64,000 nt of DNA, from contig NZ_JAAILI010000077.1 of NCBI RefSeq assembly GCF_012650175.1, forward strand, positions 62,001-126,000, read 5' to 3'. The translations under genes and the position numbers were made by a program. The notes beneath the pieces are model-generated. The model saw only the letters and a program-made list of their open reading frames with translations. It was not told the DNA's origin and made no database searches. Position 1 is the stretch's first letter, and each line of letters opens with the position of its first letter. The DNA comes from Sphingomonas sp. S2M10 (GTDB taxonomy: Bacteria; Pseudomonadota; Alphaproteobacteria; Sphingomonadales; Sphingomonadaceae). Positions 44,932 through 53,483 of the stretch are shown in pieces.

Positions 44932-45387
44932 TTATTGGTAGAGCTGGGCGCTGCGCGGCAGCAGCTGGTCGATCCGGACGATCAGGTCAAACAGCAGCTG
45001 GATCGCCGCGCCGCCCTCGCCGAGTTCCTGCACGCCCCGCAGCTCGTAGGTGGCAGAGACGACCGCGCGCGTCGTGCCGGCGATATCGGATGCATGGGCG
45101 ATCCCCGCCTCGTTGCGGTTCACGCGCACCAGCAGCCAGGCGAGCTTGTGCGCCGCGTCGATCAGCTGGATCCGCTCTGCGGTGAGGAAGGCCCCGCTTC
45201 CGGTGGCTTCGATCACCGCCGCGGAAAGCCCGTCCAGTGCCGCGAGCAGGTGACGCGGTCCGAACCCCTCATCCTGCGCCGGTGTCAGATCCTGCATCGG
45301 ACCTTCGAGCTGGATGGCTGCCAGCGTGCCCCGATTCGCGCGGGAGCGTCCGGGCACAACGGAACGATTGAGGCGCGGCATCTGCAT
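44932..45387 (-). CDS. hypothetical protein, 151 aa
   Basis: A soluble, helix-rich 151-residue protein starting at ATG 45387 behind GGGGGA. The first 30 residues are basic, and the rest (LLAALDGLSAAVIEATGSG to IQLLFDLIVRIDQLLPRS) alternates amphipathic helices. There is no signal peptide, metal motif or recognisable domain. It is divergent from the response regulator gene with 125 bases between, so they may share control. An in-frame start at 45489 would add a Gly/Arg-rich leader and is less likely. Confidence 0.65.
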   Translation of the reverse strand: MQMPRLNRSVVPGRSRANRGTLAAIQLEGPMQDLTPAQDEGFGPRHLLAALDGLSAAVIEATGSGAFLTAERIQLIDAAHKLAWLLVRVNRNEAGIAHASDIAGTTRAVVSATYELRGVQELGEGGAAIQLLFDLIVRIDQLLPRSAQLYQ

Positions 45388-45439
45388 GAAAGGTCCCCCA
45401 CGATGGCCTGTCTTGTATCGTGCCCGAGTCGCGCCGCCC

Positions 45440-45453
45440 GTGACGCCCGTCAC
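45440..45453. promoter_or_regulatory. inverted repeat in the divergent region, operator candidate
   Basis: GTGAC and GTCAC form a perfect inverted repeat around GCCC, between the divergent hypothetical gene and the response regulator gene. It lies 23 bases upstream of the predicted -35 of the latter. Confidence 0.3.
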
Positions 45454-45475
45454 GCCCGATCCCGCCGCGCCGCCG

Positions 45476-45504
45476 TTGACCCTCCGCATCCTCGTCCCTA
45501 GGTT
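45476..45504 (+). promoter_or_regulatory. predicted promoter of the two-component operon
   Basis: TTGACC (45476-45481) and TAGGTT (45499-45504) are spaced by 17 bases. The expected transcript start is within 1-3 bases of the ATG at 45513, and no Shine-Dalgarno is present, so the message may be leaderless. Confidence 0.45.
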
Positions 45505-45512
45505 TCGCGACG

Positions 45513-46244
45513 ATGTACGCAGGTGAACCCACGCTTAGCCTCCCCACGATCGTTCTGGTCGAGGACGATCCCCAGCTGCGCACCCTCACGGCGCGCGCGC
45601 TCCAGGAAAATGGCTACACGGTGCGTCCCGCCTCTTCCGCGCCCGAGATGTGGCTGGCGCTGGAGCAGGGGCCGGTGGACCTGGTGCTGCTCGACGTGAT
45701 GCTGCCGGGCACCAGCGGGATCGATCTGTGCCGGGCGATCCGGCAGAAAAGTTCGGTGCCGATCATCTTCATCTCGGCCAAGGGCAGCGAGACCGATCGC
45801 GTCGTCGGACTGGAACTGGGGGCGGACGATTATCTGGCCAAGCCGTTCGGCACGCGCGAGCTGGTTGCGCGGGTGCGCGCGGTGCTCCGCCGCGGCGCCG
45901 GCGAGCGGGATACCGCCGAGCGGCCCAAGGGCGAGATCCAGTTCGACGGCTGGACGGTCAACCTGCCGCGCCGCGAGCTGCTGTCGCCGACCGGCGCGGT
46001 AGTGGACCTGACCGGCGCCGAGTTCGACCTGCTGGTGACCTTGTGCGATCATTCGGGCCGGGTGATCTCGCGCGAGCGGCTGATCGAGTTGTCGCGCACC
46101 CGGCTGGGCGACAGTTCGGATCGCAGCATCGACGTGCTGGTGAGCCGGTTGCGGCGCAAGCTCTCCGACGCGGGCCATCAGGCGCCGATCGTCACCGTGC
46201 GCGGCATCGGCTATACGCTCAACGTGCCCGTGACACGAAGTTGA
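45513..46244 (+). CDS. OmpR/PhoB-type response regulator
   Basis: A 243-residue two-component regulator. The receiver domain (residues about 12-125) has the acidic pair in VEDD, the phospho-acceptor D61 in LLDVMLPG, Ser in FISAKG and Lys in LAKPFG. The C-terminal winged helix (about 140-238) includes LTGAEFDLLVTL and SIDVLVSRLRRKL. It is coupled to the next gene (TTGA overlap), its histidine kinase. The target genes cannot be read here; the carbonic anhydrase/SulP pair downstream is one possibility. Confidence 0.95.
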   Translation: MYAGEPTLSLPTIVLVEDDPQLRTLTARALQENGYTVRPASSAPEMWLALEQGPVDLVLLDVMLPGTSGIDLCRAIRQKSSVPIIFISAKGSETDRVVGLELGADDYLAKPFGTRELVARVRAVLRRGAGERDTAERPKGEIQFDGWTVNLPRRELLSPTGAVVDLTGAEFDLLVTLCDHSGRVISRERLIELSRTRLGDSSDRSIDVLVSRLRRKLSDAGHQAPIVTVRGIGYTLNVPVTRS

Positions 46245-47551
46245 GCGCCTTTCTCAAGCGACCCTCCGGGCTGATCGGGCAGGTTTTCGCGATCCTGCTG
46301 CTCACGATCCTTATCGAGTTCGCCGTTTCCACCCTGCTCTACGAGCGGGCGAGCCAGTTCGCGGTGCGCGACGACGAGGCGCGGCGGCTGGCCGAGCATC
46401 TGGTGATCGCGCGCAAGCTGCTTGCCGAACAGCCGCCCCAGCGGCGGGAGGAACTGGCGGGTGAATTCACGACGTCGCGCTACGAAGTACGCTGGATGCC
46501 GCGACTGCCCAACGGTCTGCGCGAGCAGCCCGATCTCGATCGGCTCTACGAGCAGGTGGTGTTGTGGGAGCCGACGCTCGCATCCCAGGGATTGCGCCTG
46601 AGACTGACTTCGCAGGGCAGCAAGGCGCTGATCGTCGGCGCGGTCCCGATGTCGGACGGCAGCTGGATGTATTTCCGCACACGCGAGCACGTCCACGCGG
46701 CGGACCTCGGCCTGTCGCGGATCCTGCTTGCACTGGCCCCTGCACTGGCGCTGATCCTGATCAGCGGCATCCTGGTGCGCCGGATGCTGCTGCCGATGCG
46801 CCGGCTGGCGCTCGCTGCCGACCGTTTCGGCACCGGCGGTATCCTCGAGGTGGAGGAGGCGGGGCCCAAGGAACTGCGCCGCGTGATCAGTGCCTTCAAC
46901 CGCATGCAGGAACGTATCCAGCGACTGATCGCCGATCGTACCCAGGCGCTCGCCGCGGTCGGCCACGATATGCGCACGCCGCTTGCCCGGCTGCGGCTCC
47001 GCGCCGATGCGATCGCCGATCCGGACGTGCATGCTGCAGTGGAAACCGACATCACCGAGATGGAGGCGATGATCGCGTCGCTGCTCGCCTTTCTGGGCGG
47101 AGAGGGGGACAAGGAGACGCCCGCGCGCGTCGATCTGGCCGTGCTGTGCGCGACGATCGCCGACGACAATGCCGACCATGGCCGCGATGTCGAATATGAT
47201 GGGCCGAACCATTTCGAGCATGTGCTGCGGCCGCTGATGCTCAAGCGGGCGCTCAACAACCTCGTCGACAACGCGGTGCACTATGCCGGCCAGTGCTGCA
47301 TCCGGCTCGTGCCGGAGGACGGGATCGTCGCGATCCGGGTCGAGGACAAGGGGCCGGGCATCCCGGAAGAAGATCTGCAGCGCGTGATGCAGCCTTTCGT
47401 CCGGCTGGACGATGCACGATCGCGCGACACGGTCGGGTTCGGGCTCGGTCTCTCCATCGTCGCGCGCGCCGCGGAGGCGGAGGGCGGAAGCTTTCTGCTG
47501 GCCAACCGCGACGGAGGCGGGCTCTGCGCGGAGATCCGCTTGCCCCGCTAG
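46241..47551 (+). CDS. sensor histidine kinase
   Basis: A 436-residue inner-membrane kinase of the EnvZ/RstB layout: TM1 (about residues 9-30), a periplasmic domain of about 130 residues, TM2 (about 165-185), HAMP (RRMLLPMRRLALAADRFG), the HisKA domain with H242 in VGHDMRTPLARL, and the ATPase domain with NNLVDNAVHYAG, VEDKGPGIP and GFGLGLSIV. The start is a TTG overlapping the response regulator stop; no ATG or GTG lies in frame nearby. The periplasmic sensor does not match a family I can name, so the signal is unknown. Confidence 0.93.
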   Translation: MSAFLKRPSGLIGQVFAILLLTILIEFAVSTLLYERASQFAVRDDEARRLAEHLVIARKLLAEQPPQRREELAGEFTTSRYEVRWMPRLPNGLREQPDLDRLYEQVVLWEPTLASQGLRLRLTSQGSKALIVGAVPMSDGSWMYFRTREHVHAADLGLSRILLALAPALALILISGILVRRMLLPMRRLALAADRFGTGGILEVEEAGPKELRRVISAFNRMQERIQRLIADRTQALAAVGHDMRTPLARLRLRADAIADPDVHAAVETDITEMEAMIASLLAFLGGEGDKETPARVDLAVLCATIADDNADHGRDVEYDGPNHFEHVLRPLMLKRALNNLVDNAVHYAGQCCIRLVPEDGIVAIRVEDKGPGIPEEDLQRVMQPFVRLDDARSRDTVGFGLGLSIVARAAEAEGGSFLLANRDGGGLCAEIRLPR

Positions 47552-47667
47552 ACGCCAGGCGCTTAGCAACGTTTCCTTACGAACGCGCCGCGATGCAGCA
47601 AACGGCGACCAGTAGTTTGCAATCCTGAAGAGATGCCCGCGCCGCGGGTCTGTTACAGGAGCAAGCC

Positions 47668-48363
47668 GTGAACGAAGTGATCGGACGCGTCGTCGATTTC
47701 GAGAAGCAGGTCTTCCCGAACCAGCACGCCCTCTATTCCAAGCTCGCCACCCATGGGCAAAGCCCGAAGGCGCTGATGATCTCCTGCGCCGATTCGCGTG
47801 TCGTGCCCGAACAGATCATCCAGGCGAACCCCGGCGACCTCTTCGTATGCCGCAACGCCGGCAACATCGTGCCGCCCTTCGCCACCCAGAATGGCGGCGT
47901 GTCTTCGACGGTCGAATATGCCGTGGCGGCGCTTGGGGTGCGCGACATCATCGTGTGCGGCCATTCGGATTGCGGCGCGATGAAGGCGCTGATGAACCCG
48001 GAAATGCTGGAAGGCATGCCGAACGTCACCGCCTGGCTGCGCCACAGCCACGCCGCCAAGTGCGTCGTCGATGGCGGCTATGACAATCTGGAAGGCGCCG
48101 ATGCGGTCCGCACGGCCGCGCTCGAGAATGTTGTCGTCCAGCTTGCCCATCTTCGCACCCACCCCTCGGTCGCCGCCGGCATCGCCCGCGGCGAGATCGC
48201 GCTGCACGGCTGGTTCGTCGATATCGGCGCCGGCGTGGTGCTAGGCCTCGATGGCGAGAGCGGCCGCTTCATGCCGATCCGCGAGGATCGGCCGATGCCG
48301 GTGGCGCTGCCGGCCGGCCAGCGGCTGGCACGCGACATCGCCTATGCGGAGGCAGCGGAATGA
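47668..48363 (+). CDS. can: beta-class carbonic anhydrase
   Basis: A 231-residue zinc enzyme that interconverts CO2 and bicarbonate. The zinc and catalytic residues are clear: C40 and D42 in SCADSRVV, and H99 and C102 in CGHSDCG. The GTG start at 47668 follows CAGGAGCAAGCC. Its stop overlaps the SulP transporter start (ATGA), so a soluble carbonic anhydrase and an anion transporter are made together. This fits bicarbonate uptake or pH balance. Confidence 0.95.
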   Translation: MNEVIGRVVDFEKQVFPNQHALYSKLATHGQSPKALMISCADSRVVPEQIIQANPGDLFVCRNAGNIVPPFATQNGGVSSTVEYAVAALGVRDIIVCGHSDCGAMKALMNPEMLEGMPNVTAWLRHSHAAKCVVDGGYDNLEGADAVRTAALENVVVQLAHLRTHPSVAAGIARGEIALHGWFVDIGAGVVLGLDGESGRFMPIREDRPMPVALPAGQRLARDIAYAEAAE

Positions 48364-49871
48364 GCACGGTCGCGGAAGCACCGAAGCCCAAGAGCTTCGT
48401 GCGCGACTTCACGGCGTCGATCGTCGTGTTCCTGGTGGCGATGCCGCTTTGCATGGGCATCGCCATCGCCTCGGGTGTCCCGCCCGAGAAGGGCCTGGTC
48501 ACCGGCATCATCGGCGGCCTGGTCGTCGGCCTGCTTGCCGGCTCGCCGCTTCAGGTGAGCGGCCCGGCGGCGGGCCTCGCGGTGATCGTGTTCGAGCTGG
48601 TACGCGAGCAGGGCCTTTCGGCGCTCGGGCCGATCCTGATCCTTGCCGGCGCCATCCAGGTGGTCGCGGGCGTGCTGCGCGTCGGCGGCTGGTTCCGCGC
48701 GATCTCGCCGGCCGTGGTGCACGGCATGCTCGCCGGCATCGGTATCCTCATCGTGGTCGGCCAATATCACGTCCTGTTCGACGCCAAGCCGCTGTCGAAC
48801 GGCCTCGCCAATCTGGCTGCGATGCCGGGCCGTCTTCTGGGCCTCTCGACCGACCTGGCCGCAGCCGAAATGGCGCTGGGGCTGGGCCTGCTGACCATCG
48901 CGACGATGCTGGGCTGGGACAAGTTCAAGCCGGCCGCGGTCAAGCTGGTGCCCGGCGCGCTGGTCGGCGTGGTCGCGGCGACGTTGGTCGCGTTTAGCCT
49001 GGGCCTCGATGTTACCCGCGTTGCGGTGCCGTCCAACATCGTGTCCGCCATCGCGCTGCCGGAGAACGGCTTCCTCGCCAAGTGGATGGACCCGAGCGTC
49101 ATCACGGCCGCCGTTGCACTCGCCTTCATCGCCAGCGCCGAGACGCTCCTGTCGGCCGCGGCGGTGGATCGCATGCATGACGGTGTGCGAACCAACTACA
49201 ACAAGGAACTGCGCGCGCAGGGCATCGGTAACCTGCTGTGCGGCGTCGCCGGTGCGCTGCCGATGACGGGCGTTATCGTTCGCAGCTCGGCCAATGTGCA
49301 GGCCGGTGCACAGACCCGGCTTTCCGCCATCCTGCACGGCGCGTGGATCCTCGGTTTCGTGGCGCTGCTGCCCTGGCTGCTGCGCGAGATCCCGATGGCG
49401 GCACTTGGCGCGGTGCTGGTGGTGACCGGTGCGAAGCTGGTCAATCTCAAGCATGTTCGCCACCTGTTCGCGAATTACGGCCTGCTGCCGGCGGCGATCT
49501 GGGCGGTGACCTGCCTGCTGGTCGTGACCGAGGACCTGCTGACCGGCGTGCTCGTCGGCATCGCGCTCTCGCTGCTCGAACTGGTGCCGAACCTCCGCCG
49601 CTTGGGTCTGAAGGTCGATCAGCAGGAAGAAGCGGGCGAACATCGCATCGCGCTGGCCGGCTCCGCAACCTTCATCACGCTGCCCAAGCTTTCGGACCGG
49701 CTGGAGTCGGTACCGGGCGGCAAGTCGGTGCTGCTCGACGTGTCGCGGCTCGACGCGGTCGATCACAGCTGCGCCGAACTGCTGAAGGACTGGCTGCAGC
49801 GCCGCCGCGCGGGCGGCTCGCCGGTCGATGTCCAGGGTGCCAGCGGCAAGACGGCTGTCCTCGCCGGCTAA
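48360..49871 (+). CDS. SulP family anion (probably bicarbonate) transporter
   Basis: A 503-residue SulP/SLC26 membrane transporter with 10-14 helices (residues about 15-415). It has the signature VAMPLCMGIAIASGVPPEKGL near the N-terminus, SGPAAGLAV, and a C-terminal STAS-like region (about 425-500) with VLLDVSRLDAVDHSCAELL. Members carry sulfate, bicarbonate or other anions; the overlap with a beta carbonic anhydrase gene suggests bicarbonate (BicA-like). A strong intrinsic terminator follows. Confidence 0.92.
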   Translation: MSTVAEAPKPKSFVRDFTASIVVFLVAMPLCMGIAIASGVPPEKGLVTGIIGGLVVGLLAGSPLQVSGPAAGLAVIVFELVREQGLSALGPILILAGAIQVVAGVLRVGGWFRAISPAVVHGMLAGIGILIVVGQYHVLFDAKPLSNGLANLAAMPGRLLGLSTDLAAAEMALGLGLLTIATMLGWDKFKPAAVKLVPGALVGVVAATLVAFSLGLDVTRVAVPSNIVSAIALPENGFLAKWMDPSVITAAVALAFIASAETLLSAAAVDRMHDGVRTNYNKELRAQGIGNLLCGVAGALPMTGVIVRSSANVQAGAQTRLSAILHGAWILGFVALLPWLLREIPMAALGAVLVVTGAKLVNLKHVRHLFANYGLLPAAIWAVTCLLVVTEDLLTGVLVGIALSLLELVPNLRRLGLKVDQQEEAGEHRIALAGSATFITLPKLSDRLESVPGGKSVLLDVSRLDAVDHSCAELLKDWLQRRRAGGSPVDVQGASGKTAVLAG

Positions 49872-49892
49872 CGGGGCACACCCCGAAGACCT

Positions 49893-49929
49893 GGGGCGGC
49901 TTCCCAAGCGGAAGCCGCCCCATTTTTTT
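49893..49929 (+). terminator. intrinsic terminator after the SulP gene
   Basis: Perfect 12-bp stem (49893-49904 with 49910-49921), 5-base loop and seven T residues (49923-49929). It is the clearest Rho-independent terminator in the window and also separates this operon from the convergent kup. Confidence 0.9.
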
Positions 49930-49931
49930 GC

Positions 49932-51830
49932 TCAGATTTCCAGCTGGCTGCCGAGTTCGACCACGCGATTGGTGGGGAGCTTGAAGAACTCCATCGCGCT
50001 TTCGGCATTGCGCACCATCCAGGCGAACAGCTTCTCGCGCCAGATCGCCATGCCGGGGCGCGACGAGGGCAGCAGCGTCTGACGGGCGAGGAAGTAGCTC
50101 GTTTCCATGGGCTTGAAGGGCGCGCCGCAATCCTGGATCGCCGCCAGCGCCAAGGGTACGTCGACTTCATCCATGAAGCCATAGTGCAGCACGACGCGGA
50201 AGAAGCCTTCGCCGAGCGGCTCCATCGTCCGGCATTCGGCGCCGCGAACGTGCGGGACCTGCTCGATCGCGACGGTGAGCAGCACGATCCGCTCGTGCAG
50301 CACCTTGTTGTGCTTGAGGTTATGCAGCAGGGCAGGGGGAATGCTGTCCGGCGTGGAGGTGAGGAACACTGCCGTCCCCTTCACCCGCGTTGCCGACTGC
50401 GCGGCGGAGCGGATGAACAGCGCGATCGGCATTGCGCCCTCCTGCAGGCGGTCCAGCACCAGCCGGCGGCCGCGCGACCAGGTGGTCAGCAGCACGAATG
50501 CCACGGCGGCCACGAGCAGCGGGAACCAGCCGCCATCGGGGATCTTGGTGATGTTCGAGGCGAAATAGGCTCCGTCGATCAGCAGGAAGGTGCCGGTGAC
50601 GGCACCGGCGAGCAGCGGATGCCATTTCCACACGGCGAAGGTCAGCACGCCCAGCATGCAGGCGGTGATGAACATCGTGCCGGTCACTGCAATCCCATAG
50701 GCCGAGGCGAGGTTGCTCGAGCTGCGGAAGCCGAGCGCCAGCAGCACCACCATCACCAGCAGCCCCCAGTTGACCAGCGGCACATAGATCTGCCCCGCCG
50801 CCTTGGCGCTGGTGTGGAGAATGCGCAGCCGCGGCAGGAAGCCGAGCTGGACCGCCTGTTGCGACACCGAGAAGGCGCCCGAGATCACCGCCTGACTGGC
50901 GATCACCGTCGCCATGGTGGCGAGGATGACGAGGGGCAGGCGCGCCCATTCCGGCGCCATCAGGAAGAAGGGATTCTCGATCATCGCCGGATTGCGCAGG
51001 ATCGAGGCCGACTGGCCCAGATAATTGAGCATCAGGCACGGGAAGGCAATGTAGAGCCACGACACCATGATCGCGCGGCGACCGAAATGGCCCATGTCCG
51101 CATAAAGCGCCTCGGCGCCGGTGACCGCGAGTACGACCGAGCCGAGCGCCAGGAAGGCGAGGCCGGGGTCCAGCAGGAAGAAGTTGAGCGCGTACCACGG
51201 GTTGAGCGCCCACAGGATCTCCGGCGCCTGCACGATGCCGGAGATTCCCAGCACCGCGATCACCGCGAAATAGATCAGCATCACGGGCCCGAACAGCTTG
51301 CCCACCGCCGCCGTGCCCCGCGACTGGATGGCGAACAGCGCGACCAGAATGGCTACCGTGACCGGCAGCACCAGCGGCGCGAAACCCTGTTGCACGGTGG
51401 TAAGGCCTTCGACTGCCGACAGCACCGAGACAGCAGGCGTGATGATTGCATCACCATAAAAGAGCGCGGTGGCGATAACACCGGTCATGGTGATCGCAAC
51501 CCGCCAGCGCGTATTGCCCATCACCCGGGTGATCAGCGCGAGCAGCGCCAGGCTGCCGCCTTCCCCGCGATTGTCCGCGCGCAGGATCAAAGCGACATAT
51601 TTGATCGTGACGATCGACGTCATCGTCCAGAAGATCAGCGAGAGGACCCCGAAGATGTGCGCGGCATCCACCGTCAGCCGATGGTGGCCGATGAAGCTCT
51701 CCTTGAGCGAATAGAGCGGTGACGTGCCGATATCGCCGAATACGACGCCGATCGCGCCGACGGTCAGCGCGGCGAACCGCTCTTGATGCGCAGGCGTGGG
51801 GGCATCCCCGTCGCTCGCCAACTGCTCCAC
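49932..51830 (-). CDS. kup: Kup family potassium uptake protein
   Basis: A 632-residue Kup/HAK/KT potassium:proton symporter. About 12 helices (residues about 25-450) begin with the family signature [17 protein letters not shown]; a C-terminal cytosolic domain of about 180 residues follows. The start is GTG 51830 with AGGAGA six bases upstream. An ATG nearby at 51835 is out of frame, and a longer GTG/ATG start at 51884 would add an Arg/His-rich leader. Confidence 0.95.
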   Translation of the reverse strand: MEQLASDGDAPTPAHQERFAALTVGAIGVVFGDIGTSPLYSLKESFIGHHRLTVDAAHIFGVLSLIFWTMTSIVTIKYVALILRADNRGEGGSLALLALITRVMGNTRWRVAITMTGVIATALFYGDAIITPAVSVLSAVEGLTTVQQGFAPLVLPVTVAILVALFAIQSRGTAAVGKLFGPVMLIYFAVIAVLGISGIVQAPEILWALNPWYALNFFLLDPGLAFLALGSVVLAVTGAEALYADMGHFGRRAIMVSWLYIAFPCLMLNYLGQSASILRNPAMIENPFFLMAPEWARLPLVILATMATVIASQAVISGAFSVSQQAVQLGFLPRLRILHTSAKAAGQIYVPLVNWGLLVMVVLLALGFRSSSNLASAYGIAVTGTMFITACMLGVLTFAVWKWHPLLAGAVTGTFLLIDGAYFASNITKIPDGGWFPLLVAAVAFVLLTTWSRGRRLVLDRLQEGAMPIALFIRSAAQSATRVKGTAVFLTSTPDSIPPALLHNLKHNKVLHERIVLLTVAIEQVPHVRGAECRTMEPLGEGFFRVVLHYGFMDEVDVPLALAAIQDCGAPFKPMETSYFLARQTLLPSSRPGMAIWREKLFAWMVRNAESAMEFFKLPTNRVVELGSQLEI

Positions 51831-51972
51831 TGCATGTCTCCTGGCCCCGACCGATTCGGGGTGCCACGCGGTACGCCGCAACATTTTGCCGCACCAGTGG
51901 GCAGCCGGGCAATCGCTGACGATCTTCGGCGGATTTCAGGACAGGTGCGCGCGTTTCCGGTGCGTGAAAAGG

Positions 51973-52006
51973 AAAGGGCCGCACCGATCGCTCGGTACGG
52001 CCCTTT
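51973..52006 (-). terminator. terminator of the rpsF-rpsR-rplI operon
   Basis: A 15-bp stem with one mismatch (51973-51987 with 51992-52006) around TCGC, followed on the minus strand by CCTTTTC. It lies 25 bases past the rplI stop. Confidence 0.8.
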
Positions 52007-52030
52007 GCCTTGTTGATGGAGTCGCTGGAC

Positions 52031-52624
52031 TCAGCCCTGCGCGTCGTCCGCGGCGGGAGCTTCGGTCGCGATCTCGCCCGGCTCGGCGTTGGGATCATAG
52101 TCCTCGGTGAAGCCGGTCTCTTCACGCTCGAACATCGCCGCCGTAACGTCGACGCCCTGCGCCTGCATCTCGGCTTCTTCCGGCGAACGTGCGACGTTGA
52201 CCTTGATGGTCACCGCGACTTCCGGGTGCAGCGCGACGCGGACTTCGTACACGCCGATCGCCTTGATCGGACGATCGAGCACGATCTGCGCCTTGTTGAC
52301 CTTGTGGCCGTCGGCGGTCAGCACGTCGACCAGGTCGCGCACCGCGACCGAGCCGTACAGCTGGCCGGTGTTCGACGCCTGGCGGATCAGGGTGACCGAA
52401 ACGCCCTCGAGCGTCTTCGATTCCTTCTCGGCCTCGACGCGACGGGTCGCGTTCTCAGATTCGATGCGCTCGCGATTAGCCTCGAAGACCTTGCGGTTGG
52501 CTTCGTTGGCGCGCAGCGCCTTCTTGCGCGGCAGAAGGAAGTTACGGGCAAAGCCGTCCTTCACCTTCACCACGTCGCCGATGTGGCCGAGCTTCTCAAC
52601 GCGCTCCAGCAGAATGACTTCCAT
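52031..52624 (-). CDS. rplI: 50S ribosomal protein L9
   Basis: L9 binds 23S rRNA at the base of the L1 stalk and affects frame maintenance. The protein begins with the standard MEVILLERVEKLGHIGD and has the Gly-rich and long connecting-helix region (residues about 20-75) and the C-terminal domain. At 197 residues it is longer than the usual 148-150. The extra about 45 residues form an acidic tail rich in Glu, Ala and Asp (EVTAAMF onward, ending APAADDAQG), as in many alphaproteobacteria. It is the last gene of the operon, 11 bases after rpsR. Confidence 0.97.
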   Translation of the reverse strand: MEVILLERVEKLGHIGDVVKVKDGFARNFLLPRKKALRANEANRKVFEANRERIESENATRRVEAEKESKTLEGVSVTLIRQASNTGQLYGSVAVRDLVDVLTADGHKVNKAQIVLDRPIKAIGVYEVRVALHPEVAVTIKVNVARSPEEAEMQAQGVDVTAAMFEREETGFTEDYDPNAEPGEIATEAPAADDAQG

Positions 52625-52635
52625 GGATCCGCTCC

Positions 52636-52860
52636 TTACTTAACGATGTAGGGCAGCAGGCCCAGGTGACGGGCGCGCTTGATGGCCTGGGCCAGCTCGC
52701 GCTGCTTCTTCGCGCTCACCGAAGTGATGCGCGAGGGGACGATCTTGCCGCGCTCGGAGACGAAGCCCTGCAGCAGGCGGACGTCCTTATAGTCGATCCG
52801 GGGCGCATCCTTCGCGGAGAAGGGGCAGCTCTTGCGGCGGCGGAAAAAGGGTCGTGCCAT
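52636..52860 (-). CDS. rpsR: 30S ribosomal protein S18
   Basis: S18 is a small 30S protein that pairs with S6 on the platform. The 74-residue protein is of normal length, with the basic N-terminus [13 protein letters not shown] and the conserved [41 protein letters not shown] core (residues about 22-66). It starts 14 bases after rpsF and lies between rpsF and rplI, the usual order. Confidence 0.98.
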   Translation of the reverse strand: MARPFFRRRKSCPFSAKDAPRIDYKDVRLLQGFVSERGKIVPSRITSVSAKKQRELAQAIKRARHLGLLPYIVK

Positions 52861-52874
52861 GGTCTATACGCTCC

Positions 52875-53249
52875 TTATTCGCCTTCGAAGTTGCCATCGC
52901 GGTCACGACGGCCGCGACGCTCGCGGTCGCCCTTGCGCATCATCACCGACGGGCCCTGCTCATGGCCGTCCACCTTGACGGTCATGTAGCGGATCACGTC
53001 TTCGTTGATCTGCGTCTGGCGCTCCAGCTCGGCGACCACGCCGGCCGGCGCGTCGATCTCGAGCATCACGTAGTGCGCCTTGCGGTTCTTGGCGATACGA
53101 TAGGCGAGGCTGCGAAGACCCCAGGTCTCGGTCTTGACGACCTTGCCGTTATTGTCTTCGACGATCTTGGTGGCGGTTTCCGCCAGCGCGTCCACTTGCG
53201 CCTGTGCCAGATCCTGGCGCGCAAGGAACACATGCTCGTACAGAGCCAT
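52875..53249 (-). CDS. rpsF: 30S ribosomal protein S6
   Basis: S6 binds 16S rRNA together with S18. The 124-residue protein has the ferredoxin-like fold starting [14 protein letters not shown], the conserved [16 protein letters not shown] strand, and a short charged C-terminal tail ([11 protein letters not shown]). AGGAAGAG precedes ATG 53249. It heads the operon, and a stable hairpin sits at the start of its leader. Confidence 0.98.
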   Translation of the reverse strand: MALYEHVFLARQDLAQAQVDALAETATKIVEDNNGKVVKTETWGLRSLAYRIAKNRKAHYVMLEIDAPAGVVAELERQTQINEDVIRYMTVKVDGHEQGPSVMMRKGDRERRGRRDRDGNFEGE

Positions 53250-53326
53250 TGGTTCTCTTCCTGTTGGCCGATCGCTGACGCCGCCCCATGCGAACGCCCC
53301 TCCGGCTGTCGTCTCGATAAAGCAAA

Positions 53327-53355
53327 CGGAGCGGACGCATTGCTGCTCCGCTCCG
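53327..53355 (-). promoter_or_regulatory. hairpin in the rpsF leader
   Basis: Perfect 8-bp stem (53327-53334 with 53348-53355) at the 5' end of the predicted rpsF transcript. Leaders of rpsF operons in many bacteria bind the S6:S18 complex; this could be such a site, but the conserved bulge was not checked. Confidence 0.3.
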
Positions 53356-53363
53356 ATCGGGTG

Positions 53364-53393
53364 CCTTTACACGCAATCGGGCGGCGAAGGCAA
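53364..53393 (-). promoter_or_regulatory. predicted promoter of rpsF operon
   Basis: On the minus strand TTGCCT (53388-53393) and TAAAGG (53364-53369) are 18 bases apart, giving a leader of about 105 bases. Confidence 0.35.
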
Positions 53394-53413
53394 GCCCATT
53401 CGGCGCGCCGGGC

Positions 53414-53443
53414 TTGCATCGCCCGGGCGTTCGGCTCTAACGC
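53414..53443 (+). promoter_or_regulatory. predicted promoter of fabD
   Basis: TTGCAT (53414-53419) and TAACGC (53438-53443) are 18 bases apart, about 40 bases before the fabD start. Confidence 0.3.
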
Positions 53444-53483
53444 GCGCCGCCAATATAGAAGCGTTCGCAAAAGAGGAGCCAGC

